Source of the DNA: Pseudomonas putida
GTDB taxonomy: Bacteria; Pseudomonadota; Gammaproteobacteria; Pseudomonadales; Pseudomonadaceae
NCBI RefSeq assembly: GCF_025905425.1
Contig: NZ_CP109603.1
Coordinates: 2,516,001 to 2,580,000 of the forward strand
DNA length: 64,000 nt
Reading direction: 5' to 3'
Shown here: in pieces, positions 18,047 through 26,300 of the stretch
How the letters are laid out: every line of letters begins with the position of its first letter
How positions within the stretch are numbered: the first letter of the stretch is position 1
The notes under the pieces: generated by a model
Told to the model about the DNA's origin: nothing
Seen by the model: only the letters and a program-made list of their open reading frames with translations
Databases searched by the model: none
Program-made: the position numbers and the translations under genes

Positions 18047-19162
18047 TCAGAGGTCGGGGTACCTATACGTCAACGTCAAACCAACAATCGTAGCGTCTGC
18101 AGTGGGTGCATCATCCTGCCGCCGTTCCTTGTACATCAACGATAGGCGCAGATCCCAAAAAGGTGAAAATTCCCGGCTGGCCCACACGCTGTAAACTTGC
18201 AGTGTGTTGGGCGTCTGCCCTTTGCTGTCTTGCCAGGAGGCATCGGCGCCGACACGCGTCAGCTCGTTGACCGCATAACTGTAGATACCGCGCACCATGT
18301 CGAGCTGGGCAAAACCACCCTCGGCGCTGGCGACCGTGCTGCGTTCGGCGCTCAAGCTGAGGTCGGAACGCACCCCGGTATACAGCAGCGAAGCCCCCCC
18401 CTCGCCGCGCCGACCGCCTTCGGAGCCGGAAACCTTGTTCACACCCAAGTGGGCATCCGCACTCAGCCGCTCGGTAAACTGATACTTGACCCCAACTGCG
18501 GGGGTGTAGCTGTTGGACGCCGTCGCGGTGAGGTCCTGCTCGGGCTCGTAGCGCCTTGCGCCAAAGCGGGTATACAGGTCGGCCCGCTCATTCCAGGCGT
18601 AGGTCCAGGTCAGCACGTTGCCCAGTTCGTTGTAGCCGGTCAGCGTGTTGATGTCATAACGGGCTCGGCTGTACTTGATCTCGTTGGACAAAGTGCTGCG
18701 CTCAGTGATGGCGCTGCTCCAGTTGCCTGCCAGCGAATACAGCTTTTGCGTACCATCGGTGGTCACCACACCGGTGTCCTGAACCGTGCCAGACAACGTA
18801 GAGCTTTCGTTGTACTGCGCCACCAGGCCAAAGCGCCCTTTCTCGGTGTCGCGTTGCCAGCCCAGGCTCACATTGGGGTCTTCGCGGTCGTCGACGATAT
18901 CCGTGTCGGACGAGCGCAACACATGCATGCCAAGCCCCAACCGTAATTCGTCGCGGTCGAAGGTACCGACAAGGGTGTAGTCGGGCGCTATGAGCGTGCG
19001 CGTTACACCCTTTTCTTCAGACGACAGCAACAACGGGTTGCTGTCGTATTCGACCGAGGTCGGTACCACCACCGATGACTGCCAATTTGCTGCCTGGACC
19101 GCGTCCGTAAACGGCAAGACCAAGATTGCCGTTGCAATGCTAGTTGTTCTAAGAAGAGGCAT
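18047..19162 (-). CDS. Outer-membrane beta-barrel protein of the polysaccharide export unit
   Basis: This 371-aa protein has a signal peptide ('ATAILVLPFTDAVQA') followed by alternating amphipathic strands rich in aromatic residues. It ends in 'LTLTYRYPDL', an outer-membrane-type last strand. The family resembles the putative beta-barrel porin-2 group found beside short Wza proteins in exopolysaccharide loci such as VpsM. It lies 20 nt before the Wzz gene and 23 nt after Wza. The probable role is formation or support of the outer-membrane exit for the polymer. Confidence 0.85.
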   Translation of the reverse strand: MPLLRTTSIATAILVLPFTDAVQAANWQSSVVVPTSVEYDSNPLLLSSEEKGVTRTLIAPDYTLVGTFDRDELRLGLGMHVLRSSDTDIVDDREDPNVSLGWQRDTEKGRFGLVAQYNESSTLSGTVQDTGVVTTDGTQKLYSLAGNWSSAITERSTLSNEIKYSRARYDINTLTGYNELGNVLTWTYAWNERADLYTRFGARRYEPEQDLTATASNSYTPAVGVKYQFTERLSADAHLGVNKVSGSEGGRRGEGGASLLYTGVRSDLSLSAERSTVASAEGGFAQLDMVRGIYSYAVNELTRVGADASWQDSKGQTPNTLQVYSVWASREFSPFWDLRLSLMYKERRQDDAPTADATIVGLTLTYRYPDL

Positions 19163-19185
19163 TAAGTGTTCTTATTAAGGCAAGA

Positions 19186-19743
19186 TCAAGGAACGACCAG
19201 CGTATCGCCAGCCTGGAGTTGAATGTTGGTGGACATGTCGCGCCCGGAAACCAAGTCCTTATATCTCACGGGCAGAATCCGTTGGGAAGCCCCCTGGCCG
19301 CGGACCACCTTGATATCGCTTTCGTCAGCGAATTTGTCCAACCCACCCGACATGCTCAAGGCCTGCAATACCGCCGTGGGGCCCGCCATTTGTACGGGCC
19401 CTGGCTTGATCACCTTGCCCTGCACGTACACAAGGTTGCCAGCTATGCTCTTGACGACAACGCTGACGTTCGGGTCGGGGAGGAATTTTTCGAGTTTGGC
19501 AGCGACTTGTTTCTGTACCGCCGTGACATCGAGGCCGGCTACATTGATTCGCCCTGCCAAGGGGAAGGTGATACTGCCATCGGGAAGCACGGTGGCTTCC
19601 TGGCGCAGGCTATCCTCTTGCCAGACCGACACCATCACTACGTCGCCAGGGCTGAGCAGGTAAGCTGCGTTATTTTCGACCGCGTTGCCGGTACCGGACC
19701 ACAGCATCAGCACGCAAAAAGCGGAACACATTGAACGTACCAT
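19186..19743 (-). CDS. Polysaccharide export protein (short Wza type)
   Basis: This 185-aa periplasmic/outer-membrane export protein has a signal peptide, the polysaccharide-export (PES) domain ('LLSPGDVVMVSVWQEDSLRQ', 'VLPDGSITFPLAGRINVAG') and one SLBB-like domain ('VYVQGKVIKPGPVQM'). The start ATG at 19743 has GGAGGG upstream. It is about half the length of E. coli Wza and lacks its C-terminal transmembrane helix and a clear lipobox, so it likely needs the neighbouring barrel protein to cross the outer membrane. It is the first annotated structural gene of the export unit. Confidence 0.93.
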   Translation of the reverse strand: MVRSMCSAFCVLMLWSGTGNAVENNAAYLLSPGDVVMVSVWQEDSLRQEATVLPDGSITFPLAGRINVAGLDVTAVQKQVAAKLEKFLPDPNVSVVVKSIAGNLVYVQGKVIKPGPVQMAGPTAVLQALSMSGGLDKFADESDIKVVRGQGASQRILPVRYKDLVSGRDMSTNIQLQAGDTLVVP

Positions 19744-19941
19744 GAGGGTCCCTCCGGCCTTTTTGGCCCGACAAAGAGCACTGAATGAGAACGGCACACA
19801 AACTCTCGCTCCACTTCGCAACCGCACCACCTGCTGCGATGGCCTCAACCTTCCTGGAGGCCCTGTACCTTGACACCTCGACATCCTGAACTACCAGCAA
19901 GCCGCGATACCCTACGGTCTTTGGTAATTACTGGCTACTGG

Positions 19942-19969
19942 AATATAGCAACAGTTGGAAAATTGACAA
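19942..19969 (-). promoter_or_regulatory. Putative sigma-70 promoter of the wza export unit
   Basis: On the minus strand TTGTCA (19969-19964) and TATATT (19947-19942) are separated by 16 bp, giving a predicted transcript with a leader of about 190 nt before the wza ATG at 19743. The 350-bp region between wza and the 58-aa gene holds no other ORF that I can support. Confidence 0.45.
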
Positions 19970-20093
19970 GCTGCCAGCGGCTGCGAAGACACGAGAAACA
20001 AACCACAGACGTCAAATTACCGACGGCGCTGCAGGCGTACGCAATTTACCCCCGGATAAAAGACACACTTCACCCTGCCGACCGTGTGAAAGT

Positions 20094-20270
20094 TTAAATC
20101 TTTCTTCTATTGGCTACTGCAACAAAACCAATAACGGCAAACGCGAAGAACCACCCTGCCGTTGCGACAGGAATGACACTGTTTTGATTGACATAGGAAT
20201 CAGCAGCGCGTGCTGCGCCACTTAAAAGCACCAACAAGAATATTGATTTAATGAACAGTGTCGAGCGCAT
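20094..20270 (-). CDS. 58-aa exported protein with sorting-tail-like C-terminus (unrecognised)
   Basis: I found this by translating the gap upstream of wza. The minus-strand ATG at 20270 has a perfect AGGAGG six bases upstream and the frame ends at TAA 20096-20094. Residues 1-22 form a clear signal peptide ('MRSTLFIKSIFLLVLLSGAA', cleavage after ARA). The mature part is about 36 residues: a polar stretch 'ADSYVNQNS', then 'VIPVATAGW', a 15-residue hydrophobic helix and the basic end 'NRRKI'. This layout (short P motif, helix, Arg cluster) resembles PEP-CTERM or VPxPA-type sorting tails. A plain single-pass membrane peptide is the alternative. It is co-directional with wza, 350 nt upstream. 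Confidence 0.75.
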   Translation of the reverse strand: MRSTLFIKSIFLLVLLSGAARAADSYVNQNSVIPVATAGWFFAFAVIGFVAVANRRKI

Positions 20271-20680
20271 AACCCCCTCCTATAAAGAGGATAATAAAAT
20301 AGTTATTGGCGGGTTTAGCGGGAGACTTCCTCGCTGTTGATTTGAGCTTATGGGCACAATGACACTACGTCAATGATCCGACACCATAATAAATCTCAAT
20401 GAGCGATGGGTAACTTCGTCAAAATGTCGTCACCTGAAATATGCAGGCCCTTTACGGGTTTGCGTCGCAGTAACGGCCCCGCTATAAGGCTCTGAAATAA
20501 CACATTTTTCTACAATATCAGCCGCTCAGGAGGCCCCGGGCGGCTCGCGATATCGTTTTTGCCGTGAGGTTATCGGCGTAGAGAATGGAAGGTATTCCGT
20601 TTCATCGGTGAGAAGCCAAATGCTAATCGTTGAGCTTGCGAACCGAAATCTGGCGCTTTTGAACCAGGCACTACTGTGCG
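20271..20680. other. 410-bp AT-richer gap; probable regulatory region
   Basis: This gap lies between the GT61 gene end and the 58-aa gene start. No ORF with a ribosome binding site was found. A weak minus-strand promoter candidate is TTGACG (20373-20368) with TAAGCT 17 bp further on. The region is visibly less GC-rich than its neighbours, as is the 58-aa gene. Confidence 0.4.
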
Positions 20681-21799
20681 CTATACCGGCATTAGATCCA
20701 GGGTGCGTTCAACTTCCTCGATATCGATCCTGAAACCATCGCCTTCCGGCATTCCCACCACAAAGCCAAAATGCTGCTGGTCGCGATCCGTCAGGTACTT
20801 GTAATAGCTGACAAAACGGTTCGGTGGCTGCAACGTCAACAACGAGCAGCCGCTTTGCAACACGTTGACACCGTGAACCAGCTGACTGCCTTCGACCCCG
20901 ACCACCACCCTCGCGCCGGCACAGGCGGCAATAATACTCGGCACATCGGTCTTCAGCGGATCGACCACGCGAAAGCCCCTGCGCTGGCGCAAGTGCTCTG
21001 CAACAGCCATTTCATTACGCAAGAAGCGCAAGTCACCGTCCCCCCCGCGCAAAATGAACACGCCGGGGTGCGACTCATGGCTCACATGCGACAGCAGTTT
21101 TTCGCCCATGGCGCGGTAGCGTAAATGCCGGCTGTGGTTATTGCTCTGGTCGTCAAAGAGCACCAGTTCACGGAAAAACGCACTGCGCAAACGCTGCGGC
21201 TTCATATCCAGCCAGTTTTCATAGGCAGGCGCCTGTGAAAACAGAGGGTAGCGGGCCGATGGCGCAGTAGTCACCGGTATACCTTCGTTACAGGCCAGGG
21301 CGTAGGTGACGCAGTCTTCCATCAACCAGGTGCCAAACCATGAGTTGCCATTTTGCGTGCAGTAGATGGCCGCACGTTCGATTTCGTTCTCGACGACAAC
21401 GCGCGGAAAGGTGCTAGGTTTCAACGACAACCAATGGCTGGCCTTACCTTTGTAGAGCGCCCCGTCCACGAGCCAGACGTCCTTGATCAGATAACCACGT
21501 GTAGGGCCCTGCACAACGCTGAGCCCCCCTTCCATCGTGCGCGCGGGATGCACATAGGGGTAAAAGCGCTTTGCCTCCCACCCCGTCACCCGCTCAAGCT
21601 GATTGGGCAAATAGAAGGCCGGCGGGGAAAGGGTTGTTTCCCCTGGTGCTATATCCCAGCTTTTTGACGCGATGCTTTTCAGGTCCACAGCCGAATTGCG
21701 CGCGAGCCGCTTACGTGCCATGTACGTGTACGCAGCAAGGGTCCACTTATGCCGTTTGCCGGCGGACGGTGCGCTGAATCTCGACATATCGCTTCCCAT
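20681..21799 (-). CDS. GT61 (DUF563) glycosyltransferase
   Basis: This 372-aa protein starts at the ATG at 21799, with GGGGAGAA upstream; another ATG lies at 21787. The long N-terminal extension of the open frame looks non-coding. The C-terminal half matches family GT61/DUF563: 'VFILRGGDGDLRFLRNE', 'RRGFRVVDPLKTDVPSIIAA', 'GARVVVGVEGSQLVHGV', and an aromatic-rich end. These are cytoplasmic inverting transferases used in capsule and exopolysaccharide synthesis. It follows the GNAT gene by 44 nt. It may decorate the Pea-like polymer or a separate glycan. Confidence 0.82.
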   Translation of the reverse strand: MGSDMSRFSAPSAGKRHKWTLAAYTYMARKRLARNSAVDLKSIASKSWDIAPGETTLSPPAFYLPNQLERVTGWEAKRFYPYVHPARTMEGGLSVVQGPTRGYLIKDVWLVDGALYKGKASHWLSLKPSTFPRVVVENEIERAAIYCTQNGNSWFGTWLMEDCVTYALACNEGIPVTTAPSARYPLFSQAPAYENWLDMKPQRLRSAFFRELVLFDDQSNNHSRHLRYRAMGEKLLSHVSHESHPGVFILRGGDGDLRFLRNEMAVAEHLRQRRGFRVVDPLKTDVPSIIAACAGARVVVGVEGSQLVHGVNVLQSGCSLLTLQPPNRFVSYYKYLTDRDQQHFGFVVGMPEGDGFRIDIEEVERTLDLMPV

Positions 21800-21843
21800 G
21801 AAGCTTCTCCCCGGGTGGCGTGGCCACGAGCCTTTGAAACGAC

Positions 21844-22998
21844 TCAGTTGGATGTGATCCTTTCCATCGTCGGCGGCGACTGTAAATTGGCGTAACGACT
21901 GCGCAGGGTTTCGATAAAGGACTCTCCGGACCCCGTGCCGCCGTAGAGGTAGATCTTGTGCAGCCCACCAAAGACCATTTCGTGATAACGGCTGGCGACT
22001 TCCTCGTCGCTCGGCCCGTCCGGCAAGCCCAGGTGCAGTGTCAGTTTGTCGCCTTCGACCGCGAACATCGGGGTTTCCCAAAGAAACTTCGCGGTGCCTG
22101 TCTTGGGTAGCCGCACGAACAGGTACGCATGATTGCCCAGCGAGTCGATATCGCCACCGCGCCGTCTCTTCCATTTCAGCAAGCCGTCATCCGGCCGCGC
22201 CAGGCACAAGCCGATATCGTAATAATCGAAGCCATGTTCCAGCGCCCACTCCAGCGCCATGTACGTGGTGATAGAGTTCACCTCGCGCAGTTTTTTCGCA
22301 TCTGAAAACACGGCTTCGCTATAACCAAACCGCAGGGTGCTCCAGTAGCGCTTTCCACCCCGCGTCACTTCACAGCCGAGGTGACAGCCGATCACTTCGT
22401 CGCCCAGGGTGATGAGGTCGAGGCGCCCTACACTCTTTGCGATGCGAAACACATCGTCCGTTGGAAATTGCGCGGCATGGATACCCTGCCTTGCAGTGGC
22501 ATAGGGGCGCAGCAACTGGCTGTCGGCCATTGCGATTTCTTCATCCGACAGCGTCTGCCGCATTTGATAAAGCGGCCGGTTCTTGCGGATACTGCGGCGC
22601 AGCTCACTGTCATAGCGTGCCGTGATGTCTTCCAGGGGGCGCCCCAGCGGGACCACCGCGCTCAAGTAGTGCGGCACGGACAAGGCCCCGGTGGTGGGCA
22701 TTTCACTCACCAGCACCACATGGTTTGACGGGTCGGGGCTTGCACCACTGGCTGTGGCCGGGGCATTGCCCTGCACTTTGCCACCAATCAGCAGCTTGGC
22801 CATCTCGCGCTGCTGCTTGCGGCCGATGTAGAGGATTTCGTAGGGGCTTTCTTGCTGCAGCCGGAACCTGGCGACCTCCCACCGCCAAAAACAGGCTCGC
22901 CCAAGCACTTCTCGTATTTGGCTGGCGAGCAGCCTGATCTCGTAGCGCGTGGAGGGAGAGATGAGTTTTCGTGCAACAGCCGCCAAGTTCTCTTTCAT
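21844..22998 (-). CDS. GNAT-fold acyltransferase (FemAB/CelD-like)
   Basis: This 384-aa protein starts at the ATG at 22998 ('MKENLAAVARKLISPSTRYE'). The central and C-terminal parts match the PF13480 GNAT/FemAB-like fold: 'LEDITARYDSELRRSIRKNR', 'LDLITLGDEVIGCHLGCEV', 'VNSITTYMALEWALEHGFDY' then 'YDIGLCLARPDDGLLKWKRR'. Members add acyl or aminoacyl groups to polysaccharides or peptides. FemAB-like proteins also occur in exopolysaccharide loci with sorting-tail proteins, which is of interest next to the 58-aa gene. The acceptor is unknown. It is the first gene of a two-gene unit with the GT61 enzyme. Confidence 0.78.
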   Translation of the reverse strand: MKENLAAVARKLISPSTRYEIRLLASQIREVLGRACFWRWEVARFRLQQESPYEILYIGRKQQREMAKLLIGGKVQGNAPATASGASPDPSNHVVLVSEMPTTGALSVPHYLSAVVPLGRPLEDITARYDSELRRSIRKNRPLYQMRQTLSDEEIAMADSQLLRPYATARQGIHAAQFPTDDVFRIAKSVGRLDLITLGDEVIGCHLGCEVTRGGKRYWSTLRFGYSEAVFSDAKKLREVNSITTYMALEWALEHGFDYYDIGLCLARPDDGLLKWKRRRGGDIDSLGNHAYLFVRLPKTGTAKFLWETPMFAVEGDKLTLHLGLPDGPSDEEVASRYHEMVFGGLHKIYLYGGTGSGESFIETLRSRYANLQSPPTMERITSN

Positions 22999-23330
22999 TC
23001 TGCTTCGACGTCCTTTGATGTTGTCTATGGGCAAATTTGAATGAAGACCACAATTGACCGTAACAAACACACCCAACGCACTGATATATAAAAGATTGCT
23101 AACGAATCATCACTCTCACATTCAGTAACAATTTAAGATGCAAGGCAACGCTTTGGCAAGCAGCACTTTGACAGCATGCCACCCTATTTTATGACGTCAA
23201 ATTTCCTGTTTAAATGTGAGGACTTCATGACGCAATGCATGAAGTATGTTCAGTTGCAGGTACTATTCGGCTACCACTTGGTTATTAGTAAATGCCTTTT
23301 GATGCTGTCTCCTCATAAAGGAACATCATC
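22999..23330. promoter_or_regulatory. Divergent AT-rich promoter region with an inverted repeat
   Basis: This 332-bp gap separates the GNAT gene (minus) from the DUF6543/LRR gene (plus). It is AT-rich for this genome. An inverted repeat CTTCATG (23223-23229) / CATGAAG (23238-23244) with an 8-nt spacer lies about 90 nt before the LRR start and may be an operator. I see no convincing small gene. Confidence 0.4.
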
Positions 23331-26300
23331 ATGCCCGCATTATCTAAGTTCGATCCGCAACACGACCTGCTCAAGCACCGGTTACCCACTTGGACGCACC
23401 GAATAGCGGCCTCGGATTGGCACAGTTTGAAGCAAAGCCAACTACCGAGCTTTTACACCCAGGACTGGTACGCCAATGCCGCGCCTGACCTTCGCCAGGC
23501 AGTGCAACGTAGCCAGTCGCGCCTACTGCGTTCCCAGGCCATGCTGGCCCGTTCGCTCAAGGGCCTTGAGCAAGTCACTGCGTTCGCTGAACCGCTATTG
23601 CTCGCAGCCCTTGCCGAACAGGGCTGCACCGCGCCACTTCGTGGCACCGAGCTGCTGCGGGTAGAAAGCACGTGGCATTGGGCAGGCCTGCGCAACCTGT
23701 TTAGCCATCGTCGCGATAATCTGTTGCAGGCCGCACTGCAGAACTTTGCCGACGACGAAAGCTTCACCCCTCAGAGCGCCATCGCCCTGAGCGCCACGAT
23801 TCAGGTCACAACCATTGAAGTTCAGGGCACCGCGATTCTTGGCCCGCAAACAGCTCCGGCGCACTTCCCTCTGTCATCGGAACGCTACCAAGTGCAACGA
23901 CTGCCGCTTGCACCCGCCACGTTCGCCACACTGTGCCGGGCGCTGGATTTGGGGGGGCAGTACCAGGCCCATCTTGAGCAGCATTACGCTAAGCCTCTGG
24001 TGCGCGAGCAGGCAATTGCCGTATACAAGGACCGCTTGCGCCTGGCCGCCGACCTGGCCTACCTGCGCCATGTGCTTGGCGGCGCCGCGCGCGACCGGGT
24101 CGACCTGTTGCTGCAGGGCAGCAGCGTGGCGTGCTGGCAGCTGGCGCTGTCTGGTATCACGCTGCACGAGGTCATGCTGATTGACGCCGGCAGCGCCGGC
24201 CTATTGCTCTACCTGCCAGGCCACGACCAGGCCTTGCGGCAATGTACCGACCTTGACGCCGTACACGAGGCCTTGGTGGCCCTGCTGCTCGACCCCCTTG
24301 CCCGCCAGGCGTTCATGGCGTACCTGGAACAGGATCAGCACCCACACTTTCTCGACCTGCTGCACCAAAACATCGACGCTTCGGGCACTTCTGCCGACGA
24401 CCAGGCATGGTTGCGGGCACCCCGGGCCGACTTGCGCCCGACGCGGCAGGTGATCACCGAGGAGCCGTTCGGCCTCTATCAGGCGCTGCACGTTGCCCGC
24501 CTCAAGCGCGAAGCCCGCCAACTGGCCGTGCCCACCGCCGAAGCCGATGCCAAGGCGCGGGCGAGCCGCCTGCAAGCGTGGGAAGACCGCGGCCTGGACG
24601 CGCTCAATATTGCAGGCTTTTTCATCCCAGCCGTGGGCACGTTGATGCTGGCTGTCACTGCCTGCCAACTGCTTGGCGAGGTATACGAAGGCTATGAGGC
24701 CTGGCATCAAGGCGATCGCCACCTGGCACTGCGTCACCTGGAGGCGGTGGGCCTGAACCTGGCACTGATCGCAGGCTTGGCGGCAGCAGGCCACGTGGTG
24801 CCGAAACTGTTCAAAAGCCCGCTGATGGAGAGCTTGCAGGAGGTGCGTAGCAACGATGGGCACTACAGGCTCTGGCAAGCAGACCTCACCCCCTACCGCA
24901 GCCACGCTGCGTTGCCGGAACACCTGCAACCCAATGCACAGGGCCAATACCTGCACGATGGCCGCTGTTTCATTCATATGGATGGCCACCTCTACGAGCA
25001 ACGTCTGGACAGCGAACTGCAACAGTGGCGTATCGTCCACCCGCAGCTGCAAGACGCTTGGCAACCACCGCTGGAGCACAATGAGCAAGGTGCTTGGCGC
25101 GCCAGCCACGAACAGCCATCGCTGTGGTCGTTCGCGCAGCTTGCCCGGCGCCTGGGCCACGCTTACACGGCGTTCACGGCAGAGCAATTGGCGTTGGCAG
25201 GGCGTATTTGTGGCGTCGATGCTGCGGGCTTGCGCCGTGTGCACCTCGAAGGGCAATCGCCACCTGCGCTGCTGCTCGACACCTTGCAGCGCATGGCCGC
25301 ACAAGCCAAGGCTGAGGCACTGGGCGGCGACTCGCCACAAGGCCTGTTCGAACGCCTTTATAACGGCGCCGCACCTGTCGAACCCGCAACACGTCGGTTA
25401 CTGCAAGCCTACCCCCGCCTGTCGGCCACGCTTGCCAGGCGCCTGTTGGCGCCTCTGAGCGCCGTTGAAGCACTTGCCTGGGAAAACGAAGCGGCGTTAC
25501 CTGCGTGGCTGCGCCAGCAGATTGAACACACGCACAGCGAACTGCCTCTGGTCCGAGCCCTGGAAGGCGTGCTGGTACCCGCCCGGGCCAATGCCGATAG
25601 CGAGCGCCTGCTGTTCAGCGCCCTCGATGGCCTGCCTGACTGGCCGCGCGAAGTACGCCTGGAACTGCGTGACGGTAGCCCCGAAGGCCCGTTGCTTGAC
25701 AGTGTTGGTAGCCACCAGGCAGGAAGTGTCAGCCGGGTCATCAAGTCTGCTCAAGGCTATGAGGCGGATCTGGGGCAGCGCCCTGCTCCCGCCGCGCAAG
25801 ACCTGGACCTGTGCCGTGCAGTGGAACAGGTGCTAGCGCAGGCTCACCGGGACGCGCTGACGATCTCCGAGGCAAACGGCGATTCATTGCGCCAGCGCAT
25901 CCAGGCCTGGGCCAACGCAGACAGAGACGCCCTTGCGCAAAGACTGTGGGGGCATCGCGCCATCCGGCGCGCGCACCCTGGTCAACTGCGCGGCGGTCGG
26001 CCACTGGACCCCGCACCACCGCACCCACGGCAGACGGGTTCACTGGCCGGTGCCTATCGCCGACTGTACCCCGATGCAACCGATTCAGAGATCGAAGATG
26101 CACTTGGAAACGAGCAAGATGACGATGAGCCTCACGGCAACAATGACCTTCGCTCCCCCACACAAAGGCTGCGCGACCTGCAACAACGTCTGGAGACCCT
26201 GCGCCGCGATTTGCAGGCGTGGGCCCGCCCCGACCCTCTGCGCCCGCACCAACGGCATCGGGCAATCCAGCCTATCGTCAACGCTTGGCGGCGCCTCTCG

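Noticed and set aside
20265..20290. Possible hairpin hiding the ribosome binding site of the 58-aa gene (CCTC/GAGG)
   Set aside because: Only a 4-bp stem, too weak to propose as a thermosensor or riboswitch.
20620..20740. Short plus-strand ORF starting near 20620
   Set aside because: About 38 codons, antisense to the GT61 end, with no Shine-Dalgarno sequence.
23176..23406. 76-codon plus-strand ORF before the LRR gene
   Set aside because: It overlaps the LRR start out of frame, has an unlikely composition and no ribosome binding site.
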